Assembly: GCA_963931865.1 (NCBI GenBank)
Contig: OZ007506.1
Coordinates: forward strand, 14,415,969-14,479,968
Length of the DNA stretch: 64,000 nt
Direction of reading: 5' to 3'
Origin: Axinella damicornis
Lineage: Eukaryota > Porifera > Demospongiae > Axinellida > Axinellidae
The notes below the pieces were generated by a model. It had not been told where the DNA came from. It worked only from the letters and a program-made list of their open reading frames with translations, and did no database searches. Below, piece after piece: positions 48,201-60,200 of this stretch. How positions within the stretch are numbered: position 1 is the first letter of the stretch; every line of letters begins with the position of its first letter. Position numbers and translations under genes: made by a program.

Positions 48201-51200
48201 TTCCTGCGTGCTGTGAGGTTTGATTAGGTTATTTATTTACGCGGCACAATTTTTCCTATACCAGGAGTGTAACTATGATTCCAATCCTACGGTAGTGGAT
48301 TTTGAAATTATGTTTTTATACCGTTTTTTTAGCATAAATACGGTATAATGATGTGGATAATTTTGAGTTTGTATTATCATATAGGTGGTGCATGTGTCCA
48401 CTCTATCCCATATGGAGTCTACTGACTCTTGAGTCTATGATGCATACCATAGCTGTAGATTGGTGGAATATACCTTGCACACTTGTGAAAGAAGTCCTTA
48501 TATCAACATACCAATCTCTGCATGGCTTCCAGCCACTACGTGGAAGTGGACTTTTGCAGGTTTTGCTGCTGCACCACTGATAGACTTTTACGAGTTGTTA
48601 ATTGGAATGTAATATAATTATACTACGATCATAATACAAAGGTTAATAAGAAATGCGAAATATCTTGTTCTAGACTTTACCTTGGGTCTGAGGTGTTCAG
48701 AGATTTCTCCAACTTTGATTGCTTTGAAAAGATTAGCCAATGTTTCACCAGGATTTAACTTCAACTCCAACATTGAAAATATCGGATCACCCATCAGTTT
48801 CAGAACATATCCATTCAAAACTGTGTCGAACTGTTCATCTCCAGGACCATGGGGAAGCCGTGCAATTTCATCCAATCCTGTTTCAGAAACCTTCCCGGCA
48901 CTTAAGGCATGTATGGTATCCATACATTTCACACGAGATTCCACCTCAACAGTATCCATGGAATTGTCTATGCAACAAAAATAAGTCATTAAATTTTAAA
49001 AGATGAATAAGTATAAAGGGAGTGATTACCCACCTCCTAATTTCCTCTTTATGACATCCAGAATTCTGTCCTTGTCAATCTCCCATTGTGCTACCCAAGA
49101 ATAGTTCCACAGCTTTGAAAGCATCTCGATCAGTGCTGTCTTCCCGACTCCTGTTTCCCCTTCAATGATAGCTGGTACTCCACACTCATAGCGCTCATGG
49201 ATATTCAACATCTTCAAAGTGAAGTCAAGTGTGAGAACATAATTGTGTTCATCTATAGGTGCAAGTCTTCCATTAGTGAGGGGGAGATTAAGGGCCCGGG
49301 AGAGATATTCATCCAGTTTTTCACGGCTATAGAGGTCCCTGTTTAAGGCAAATAGGCAAATTTTTAGTCAAAATTTTTTTATCTGAAAGCCTGAGATTTG
49401 AGGCTATTCCCATCTTATTCTTCACAATTCTATCTTGCCGACTTCTATATAGAATGTCTGGTGTGACTCTAGTAATAGCTACATGATATGTACTGGGAAT
49501 ATATTATATTTAAGTACTAGAAAGTCCCCAAAGTGATGGCCTGTCACATTAATTTTCATCTCACTCAGAATCAAAGTCGGTGAATGGAAAACGCGGATCG
49601 ACGGATTACGGATCACAGACTACAACCAGGAAGTGGGCGGGACTTCACATGATGCATGTGCCATGTGTACGTGTGGCGGGCGCCGCCGGGCTAGACTGCC
49701 CTTGGCCTTAGTCGGCATCGCGTATCGATCATTGTCAGTCTCTCCACTTAGACGACTATGTCTATCATTTTGCCCTTCGCGATCGATCGTTGTCTACACC
49801 TCCACGTTCCTGCGTCTGACTAACTCTGCTCGAGAATGAAGAACACATTTTACTGCACTGCCCTGCCTTACAAAATGAAAGGACAGACCTCTTCAACGTC
49901 ATGTGTGGGATAGAGGGAAACCAGTTTCTGTGTTTGAATCCCACTGAAAAAGCCCTCTCAATTCTAAAGCTGTCCCAACAACCAAGACACCTTTGTAAAC
50001 TCATTTTCTGTATGTACACCAAACGATGTGCACTCCTTGCTATATAGCAGTGGTATTCTCAAAAGGGGTGTCAGGGAAGCCTTGTCTGTCCTGTCTGTCC
50101 TATTATGTTAGTCTGTCCTCTGGCATCCCGAGAAGGGTACACCAGGGGGAGGCTCTGTCTGTCCTACATGTAGTCTGTCCTCTGGCATCCCGAGAAGGGT
50201 ACACCAGGGGGAGGCTTTGTCTGTCCTACATGTAGTCTGTCCTCTGGCATCCCGAGAAGGGTACACCAGGGGGAGGCTTCGTCTGTCCTACATGTAGTCT
50301 GTCCTCTGGCATTCCGAGAAGGGTACACCAGGGGAAGGCTCGTCTGTCCTTCATGTAGTCTGTCCTCTGGTACTCTGAGAGGGGCAACAGGGGAAGGCTT
50401 GTCCGTCATACTTGTAGTATGTCCTCTGGTACTCCGAGAGGGGTGCCAGGGGAAGGCTTGTCCTTCATGCTTGTAGTCTGTCCTCTGGTATTCCGAGAGG
50501 GGTAGCTACCAGAGGAAGGCTTGTCCGTCCTTCATGTAGTCTGTCCTCTGGTATTCCGAGAGGGGTGCCAGTGGAAGGCTGTCTGTCCTTCATGCATGTA
50601 GGCTGTCTCTGTATCCACACCTCCCAGCACATCCCACAGCATGTATATTATATTATAATTATTCTTGCAAACCACAAATTTTTTATGCATTTGTAAACTA
50701 TCCGATTATATATCATGATGATAAATACCCTGTCTCATAAGCCTCCCCAGGCTGGTTGCTTTTATGCAAGTGACATAAAAGATTTTGATTGATTGATTGA
50801 TTGATATGGCAACCTCGGAGGAGGCAATCGTGATTTCGTCCGACCAAGAGAGCGACGCCGACTCCATGAGTGACTGTGGATCAGTTGACAGTGGCCCTAT
50901 TTCTTCGGTCTTTGGATCGAGCGACAGCAGTAATCTAGAGGAGTAAGTTGATTGCAATGATGGGTAAATTTAGGTCATTGGGCTATCATGCGCGCCATCG
51001 GTGACTCTGGCTCGAGTCCGGCCAATAATGCAGCCCTCTGTGTAGACGTCTGGTCTCAGCTCTTTATGGCTATACTCGTGTAGCTCATTGCTGTGACTCA
51101 CCAACTCTGTTTGACCTTGCATTGGACAAAACAGACAGCAAAAAAATGGCGGAAGGACGGCAAATTCGCGTCTGTGTTTTGGAAGGCCCCTATGTTGAGC

Positions 51201-54200
51201 TCGCTGATGCTGGAACTCCTATTTCGGTATGTTTGCAGATGCAACGGCTGGAACTTTCCTTGGGGAAAGCACAGTGGTCTACAAGACAGACCTGCGGCGG
51301 ATTTTCTGTGCCATTCTTTTGGCCCACATCGCCAGCCAAGAGCGCGAGGACCAGTATCAAGAAGTGCAAGAAACGTCGAAAGAGAACGAAGCGGACTGAA
51401 GTAGGTACGCAGTGCCTCGCGGCCAATCCTGATGCTCCTACGAGTGGAGGCTTGCCAAGTAGTGAGCATGTTCAGGACAGTGAACCTGTTCTAATTAATG
51501 ATCACCCCGCAAGTAGCAACTCGAAAGCAGACAGTGTCAATGAAGAATCCCGCAAGATGACGATCAGTTCCACTACATGGGATGGGACTGAGCATGGGTA
51601 TTAGCATTTCCTCATGTGTCTTTACTTTATTATGAAGCAACTATGACCTGGCTAAGTATACACCCTGATGAGAGATTTATTAGTAGGTATTACAGGGCCG
51701 GCGGAAGCAATTTGGGTTTGGTACGGCAAAATGGGATACGTCCACTGCCGAAGGCAGTGTGTAGAGGTGCGTAGTGTCGATCTGTATATCGCGCGAAGCG
51801 CGGAAAAATTTTTCACGGTCATTTTTCAGTTGCCTGGATGGGGTCTCGTAGCACCTTCGTGCTTTGCACTGCACTGCCACTGCTGTCTGGTTTCCGTGCA
51901 ATCCATGACCGTCTCACTCTCGACGTGGAAGGGAAATGTAAGCTGCGCTGGTAGCCCACGCCTACTAATAATAAAGCGACGAGTTTTTCGCTGCTGTTAT
52001 TCCACTTCCTGGCTCCACCCCTTTCTAAGTAAGTAGCTATGTATCCACGGAGGGGGACGCTCAGTGCCGCCTGACAACTACCATGGTTTGTCAAAACATT
52101 GGTCCGGCAGTTGCCGGGTCTGCCGGACCTGTTCCGCCGCCCATGTATTAGCCACTACATAGCCATGTCATGGAAAAGGAAGCCACCTCCATGATGGCAT
52201 AAACAAGCTGGTTACCACTAGCCTAAAAAATGACCAGGTTGACCAGTATCCACTAGGAGGACCTTTTTGCGACCCTCATTGGAGGCCAAAAGTTCGCTAA
52301 ACTGGACTTGAGGCAGGCTTACTAGCGAATTCCATCAAGGGAGAGTTGGTGACTATTGATACACAGTCATCAGTATCAGTTCACAAGATTTACCCTTTGG
52401 AGTTGCCTCAGCCATGCAGTGCCAGCCATGTTCCAGCAAACGATGGACTCCATTCTGGAAGGAATACCGCACGTCCTATGTTACATTGACAACATCTTCA
52501 TCATGGGTAATTCGGAGGAGGAATACCTCAGCAACCTATAGAGGAGGTGCTGAAGAGGCTACAGCACCATGACCTGAAGCCAAGTCTGCCTTTGTGAACT
52601 TTCTGAGCCAGACTATTGACCAAGTGGGTATACACACATGCACAACCGCAGAAAAGATGGAAGCGATCAATCTGGCTACCACGCAAAAGAAACAGCAGGA
52701 TTGAGCTTGTGCATTACTACAGCAAGCTCAAGCGAACTTGATCACACTCTTGAATGAGCTGCTGAAAGTGGGGAAGTGTGCATTCAATGCTGCTAAAAGA
52801 AGCTATCCCAAGCACCAATCTTAGCCAATATGATTCCTCAGTTCCACTCTGCTTATGGTATACCCAGACGGAACTAAGAGACCGTGCGTCCCATACCCTC
52901 GCACAAAGTGAGGAAAACTATGCTCAGCTGGAGAGGGATACAAGCCCGCCTAAGCTCATGCCAATGCTGATAGTACGCCACTGAAGTCAGCGCGTCGTTT
53001 CCCATCTCTACCATCTTCAACATTCAACAAACTGAGGCTTTGTAATTTACGTATTTAGCCGCATCACTCACTATTGGAAAAACCAAAATTAATCCCTACA
53101 TAGAGAACACTGCCATGTTCTCTAATTATGTCAATCAATGTGTCTTGAAGTGCCTAGTCCTGAAAGTGTCTGAGTCTGCTAAGCTGATGCTGTTCTCATC
53201 AAAACTGTAGTTGGGTTGTGTAATTCTCTTATCTTTGATAGTATTCATGTGAGCTCTCTCTGGACAATTTAGATGATAAGCACTAGGTGGATGTTGCTTT
53301 AAATGTGCTTTATTTTGTGACTGCTTTAGATGACTTTTGTTTGTAATCTTCCTCTGCAATCTGTCATTTGGTGGATCACTATTGCTAGGAGAAATTTAGG
53401 AATGCACATCTGGGCTTGTGTTGTGCCTATGTATAAGTTTTGCATTGGCAGAAGCTGCAGCCACCATAGGCATACACTTTGTTTGTTACATGTGTAATCT
53501 ACTCCTCCATGTATCATTGCTTTCTGTCAATAGAGAGCCATATCACCCACTGGATTGGGAGTAACACTCAACTCTCTGTCATATGTGTATTACAACTTCA
53601 CATTAAGTTCAACTCCTGAGGCAGTCTGAGTATGGGTCTAAGCTTACTTCATAGATGGAATCTCCACGCCAATCTTCAAAAACCTTGATTTATCATCTTC
53701 AGGTATCTTATCAGGGAGGAGAGAGATTAGTCCAAGACTTCCACCACCATCTTTAAAATCATAAATCAACTGCAAAAGAAGGAATGAATGTCTTATCAGT
53801 TCAGCAGTGCTATAGTAATGATACATCAAAAGAACAGGCACTTCGCAGTGAGTAATCTGATTGGTGGAATTTGTACAAATTAAGTAATCTGATTGGTGGA
53901 ATTTGTACAAATTAAGTAATCTGATTGGTGGAATTTGTACAACTACACTCTAAATAATGGTGCCAGATAAACCTCATGACAGAGAAATCATTGCCATAGC
54001 TACACACATTGCAAAAAGTGGCGGCACACAGGCTACCTGCTGGTGACCCTTCTGAGTCCAGCTCTCCTTGATTTCTGGGTCACAAAAGTCAGCCACCTCC
54101 CTCAGCATCGTTTCCATGAGAGTAGATCCCAGGTGTCTGGTGTCTGATCTGTGGCGAGTTCCACCAGTTGTGATATACTCACCAGCTCCATTGTTGTAGT

Positions 54201-57200
54201 TAAAAGCAGGCATGTTGTCAAGGAATCGACACCTCCGCTCCATGTAGCTGAAAGTGTTCAAATAACAGTTTCACTCTAGCTAGCTAGCTCTTTAGGGTAC
54301 ATTGTTTCCACAGGAACTAACTAAATGCACTTCATTTGACACACTGTAAATCTGGTCATACTTTAAATTAAAGGTGAGACGGAATGTGAATATAATTTAT
54401 CACTTTAATGTGGTCGGAACATGTGGAGATTGAACATTGAAAGCCATGAAGTCTGCCGAGATATATAATTACAACACTGTCTCATTGGAACACGAAACTA
54501 TCATCAACAAGTTGTCACAGGTCCTTGATTATGCTTATCTGAAGGAATAGCATTTGCTGGAGTGATGAGGGGAGTCTGTTCAAATAATTGCTCGAGGTTG
54601 ACGTCTCAATCACGGAGAGACGATGCAGAAGACCTCAGTTCAAACTACCCCCACTTACCAGTTATTGTTCATATTTCAAACTTCTAACCACTTTTGAGTG
54701 AATTTTGTATTGTCCTCCAGATCCTTTGCTTTTCTATGCAAGGTAACTGATTTATACATACTGTGATCCATGATCATGCCCTTTGTTGGCTAGCTGTTGT
54801 TCAGGTTTTGTGAGCCTGCTGTGGCATTTGTTCCATGGTCAGTTTGAACATGAAATAAATAACTATAAGGGAGACCCATTATTACACAGTAGGACCTATG
54901 AGAACATTAATTTTCCATCGTGACTATAGACAAACTGTGAAGCCATTAACTCAAACAATTCCAAAGAAGAGAATAAATACTTCACAGTTCAAATAATGCA
55001 GCTAGCTACATCACTACTCATTAACTTTAGTAACTTACTAGACAAAGACTTTCTGAGTGATTTTATTCTCCTTAATATGATCTGTCATGTATTTATGAAG
55101 GAGCCTTTGACACTCTTCTTCTGGAAGTTCAGGATTGGTACTGAACTTAACCACAGGATGGCCTGCACATGAATACAAGCTGCAATTATGAAAGCCACAG
55201 GTTTTGTTTATTACCTGATCAGGAGGGCACCAGCTCGATGTGCTCCTGCCTGATATAACCACTTACGTTCTCTGTAGAGCACATCTATTCTTTTAGTCTC
55301 ATATGCCCTCAGATACTTGCAGACTAGTTGGACTTCATCTGTGATACTAAATTTGGAAGTGTGTTCAATAGCTACTGGAGTTCCCAGAAGACCTAGGACT
55401 GGCATTTCCATCTTGAAATGCTCAAGGTCTGTGAGAGGGTTCACTTCTGCACTTCGTGATGGAATCTGCACAATGTAGAGTATATAGTCTACAAACAGGA
55501 ACTCCATAGAGAGATGAATAACATTAAGATTAACAGCTCACCTCAATGAAAATATCCCATGAAAGGCCGGCAGGTAAATGGAAGGATTTACCACTTGATG
55601 GATCCTCAGCATATCCCAGTACCAAGAAATCAAAGAAAAACCACCCAACTTCATTCATCAGCTGATGGTACTGACTCTTCTCTTCATTACTGGCAGACTC
55701 CTAGTGTTTAGCAAAAGTAAAGCTAGCTTTAGAAGGTAATAGCAATGATCATTCCAAACTTACAATTGGTGGAAGTACAGTGAAGTTGAAGAACATACAG
55801 CTTTTTCCATCAACTGGTAATGAGGAGAGTTTCTCAATGGTTGCTAGGTAAGTGAAGGCTTCATTGACGGCAACCGTAACTTGGTGGGATTGAGGGATGT
55901 CCTTGAGCTTCTCAACAATGTAGTGGGTTTTCCCATCACCTGCAAATGGTTAATTCTTACACAAACTTAGTCTACACAATACGGAGCAGTTCCCATGGTG
56001 ACTACATAAAAAAAATGTTGTCTGGTATGCTCATTTTATAGCTGTCATTCAAGTTGTTTGAATACAAGTAGCTATAGTTCACTATTCTAGTATATCTTTT
56101 GCCATGGCATCGCATTATGTAAATAACAACAGCATAATTTTACATTGAGGCAAGTAGACCACCAAGGGACATGATATATTAGCCTTGATATGTACAAACC
56201 TGGTAACCCATACACCAGTTCTATGCATCCAATGTCATCATTGGTTTGAACATTCATGGTTTTGCTGCATAGCTGAGCAAATGTTTCATTGGCAGATGGT
56301 TGAAGCAGCTCTTCTTTCTACGGATTTAAGGTAACAAAACACCAATGACAAAGCACCTTTTATACCACAGAAGTTGACAACTCCATTATCCTTGCCACAG
56401 ATATCGTATATATAGTCTACTAAGTCTACAGCAAAACACATGCAAGCTATCCATTTGTGCCATGCATGCTTGTTGCCACAACAGATAGCATACCTTATGT
56501 TCAATTATTCTTAGCCAGGGGATTTCCCTCAGAACAGATGGAGCTGTCTCAATAAAATGTATGGTGGTGTCATGGCTGCTCTGAGGAAGTCGACTGTGTT
56601 GTTTGTGTCTAAAATCTAAGTAGACTTGCAGTAGAACCTAGTTTCAAAAGAGAATGACAAACATACAAAAGTGACTGTACATTCCAACTGATAGAGACAT
56701 TGTTTCTACCTCTTGTAGTTGGAAAGGAAGGTGGTTGACCTCCAGCACAAGATACTGGCGTGGATGCCGATGTACCCTCTTCATGAATAGCTTCACATCC
56801 TCCTCAGTAGTAGAAGACTTACAGTGTAATATCTCAAAAGGTTCAGGAGGGCCACCATAGATCCTCAGGACAAGACCAACAAGCTCACTATGGGTAAAGT
56901 CAAGGGCAATATGAAGGACATTAACAAATTCCTCTTCATGATGTGGTGACAGTGGGGCCGTCTGGAAGGAACAGAACTGGGATAAGTCATCTCTGTAACG
57001 TTTGGGCAGTGAGTGAGGAGACTCTCTGTTGTAAAGTTGGAACACATTGCTCAGGAATGATCCAACCACCTTCATCGGAGAAGCATCATCACCTGGAGGT
57101 TCCCAGCTAGCAATGTGATGCTGAAACAGAAGTCAATGAATTAACCCATTTTTATGATGTACAAGCTATTGCAACAGCTAACCTCGATTGCTTCATGCAG

Positions 57201-60200
57201 TTTCTGTCTTGTGGCTATGTCTCTCTGGAACAGGAAGCCTATTTCCTGTTGAACCCTAGCCGCATCACACTTCTCAGATCTTAAGGTTTCATACAATACA
57301 ATCAGCTTTGGAATGTGAAAGAATAGTAGCCATTCATTGCTGTTGTGCAGCTTTTCGACATCACTGACCCAGTTTGTAAATGATACTTGAGCTCCAGATA
57401 ACTGAAAGAGAATTACAAATTACACTGATTTGTTCCCAGGCAATGGAATACTACATAGGGTATTATTGAGATGCATACCTAAACAACAGTTAGTGAAATG
57501 GGTAAACAGTTCAAGCCTATACTGTATACCTTATCTGCAGCCTCACGCATTGCTACTGAACACTCCAGTGTGACCTCAAAGTTTCTGTCCAAATACTTTG
57601 GGTGTCCCAGCTCCTTTAGCCTCACGTAGAAGTTGCACAGGCTGTGTGCAGTCTGCAAGAAAAACAATTAAAATATATCCAGCCACTTCGTGTCTAACTT
57701 CTGTCTGGAATACGATAATGACACAAACTGATGTCCTCCAATAATTATACGTTACCTCATTTAAGTGAAGGAAGAGGTGAATCTGCCTTTTATCCTTCCT
57801 TGACTCCATTACTCCAAGTTTTCGAACAAAGTCTGTTATTTGATCACTTCCCCACTTCTCCATAATTACTTGCATATTTGTTTCCTCCTGTTCGAGAACA
57901 TGTTCAGTAACCTGTTCAACTTCACCTAATGGCAGTTCAGATGATGTGTTCTCCTGTTGGAAAACTTGACATGGTCTTTTGACTGCAGATGCAGCTTGGT
58001 ATTCAAGATACATTTGAATGGTGTTCCTTCCACGACGTGATGAGGACACATAGTGATAGCATCCAGTCTTGAAAATGCAGTCCAATACATGTGATACATT
58101 TTCAAGGGTGTCCTGCATTAGAATGACACTACATTTAACTACAACCGGTATATTGCTTACAGAGACAATTACAAGGAGATGATTCCAGTAAAGTAATTTT
58201 GGTTCTCATGCCCTCAACTTACCGTAGTGTCCCGCTAATACGCCCCCTTCGAAAATACGTCCTCCCCCTCTTTTTCGCCCAAGTTCCTGCACAGGGTAGT
58301 TTGACTCGTTATAACGCCCCCTGGTAAGCGTCTTCTGGAATATAGATCGAGTAGTCACCGTTGATGCCGACGGTACAAGTCATCTCGCTGCCACTCTTCC
58401 GTAGGAAATGTTCCGTGGTTCATGACCGACAGCATTGCTGTTCTTGAGGATGGCTTACAGCGAAGTCGTGGAAGTCGTCGTGGATGTCAGTTATAGCCCT
58501 CGAGTTGAAGTGCAGCTCTTCTCGCCGATGTAGGGAGACCACGCATGACGACCACGAACAGTACTGGCGATTCGTTTGTACTTTTGTAACTGTGAACATG
58601 AACCTTGGCAGTGTCATAAACGTAGCGAAACTTTTTGAAGGGGGCGTATAATCGAGACTAATTGCGTACTCGAAAATACGCCCCCTCTCCTCTTTGGGCT
58701 GGATGTAGTGTACAAAATAGGGGGGCGTATTAACGGGACACTACGGTATTATAATATTATAGGTCAGCAAGTAAATACTAAAACAAGTTACTAAGAAAAA
58801 TTCAACTGCTTCCTGTTCCTCTGGAATAATAGTATGCTACTATGGTCTGTAACCGTGGCAAATCTTAGGGCTTACCTCTGCTCTAGAAAACCAAAGACGG
58901 ATGAGGTGCATGTTGTTCTTCACAGTGTCTAGTTGTGTAAGTCCCTTTGTGGTATCAAGGGATGTCACTGTTTTCATAAGGGAACTGAAAGACTGGCCAG
59001 AATCTGTAAAAGGAGAAATGAACTTGAAGGCAGCAAAAAGGTGATTGAGTACAGTCTCGTTGTACTCCTCATGCTGAAGTTGAGCTGTGACAAGTTCAAA
59101 CTGCTGTCTGAAAAGCACTTCTCCCTTCCTGCCAGTAAACTGCTTCTCCTCAAGAAAATGGTAGAAATCAACACAGTCTGCAATTTTCAAAAAGTGTTCC
59201 GAGCGTTTTAAGATAGCATCCTGCCGTGGAAAGAATATGTTGTGGACATTTTCCCACATGGTCTTTGTAGTAGCAGTAGTTAGATCTTCTCTTTCGTCTT
59301 CCTTGTGAAGTACTTGAGCCCACTTTGAAACTTCTCGGAAATCTGGATCTTCTTGGCATTGTTTAAGGCAACACACACATTCAATCACTTTAACATACTG
59401 TGATAGCTGACAGAGGTTCACAAGTCTCAACATTTTTCCTATCAATGCTATAGTATGTTGCAATGCATTCCTCAGAATGAAAGTAGTCATTGGTAGTCTC
59501 TCTTGTACTTCTTTCTCTAAATCCTGTCCAGGTTCATTATGCATTGGAAGTACCTGTGATTCCACTTCTTTATCAAGGAATGTACAGAAAATTTTGCTTG
59601 GGTGTAGTTTGAAGCACACCAAAATGCTAATGTATTCTGTCAATGGATGAATAAAAGCATTTATGCTGTGAATTAGGGTGCTCAATGTATTTAATGTTAC
59701 ATTCTTTGATAACTGTAGCTTCATGTTTGCGTCAGGAGGAAGAAACTTTGCAGTCGGTGGTGGCGGAGGAGTATGCTCAACCAGTTCCATGACAGCTTTA
59801 TGTTCACCAGGGAAGAGAAAATTCTCACTTAGGGCAGCAGATACAGCTGTTGGAAGTTCCACTCCATGCTCTGAGAGAATAGATACCAGGGAACACCTAG
59901 AGAAACATAACCATTAATGTATTGAATGCCAGATAGAAGGGATGCTATAGCTTACCAGCCAAGTTTGGAGTCTCCTGACACATATTTCAGTAGAAGAATG
60001 TTGAGTTCCTCAAATTTCTCAAGGAAAGCATTCTTCAGGACTGTGAAGTTCTCTGTTGGAATAACTAAACTAGTAGTTGAAACATGTTGTGCAATCTTAT
60101 GAATGTAGTTTTGTTTCAGGGAATATTCATGAATTTCATCATAATTAGCATCATTGTTATCCAGTTTTGTCTTCCATGTTAACAAAACGTTGTGAATTTC

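Larger units (their letters stand above)
49339..53647. other. 4.3-kb intron of the RNF213-like gene packed with plus-strand insertions
   Basis: In order: a LINE 3' end (49832-50805) with an internal minisatellite, a possible plus-strand gene (50806-51604), an inverted-repeat element (51693-52142) and a Ty3/gypsy pol remnant (52195-53000). The recognisable coding remnants all lie opposite to the host gene's transcription. Confidence 0.6.

Noticed and set aside
52195..53000. Working reverse transcriptase gene
   Set aside because: The active-site motif is altered and multiple stops and frameshifts are present; it is a dead remnant.
55163..55179. Nearer acceptor for exon 17
   Set aside because: It breaks the reading phase; the acceptor at 55180-55181 keeps it and continues sensible protein text.
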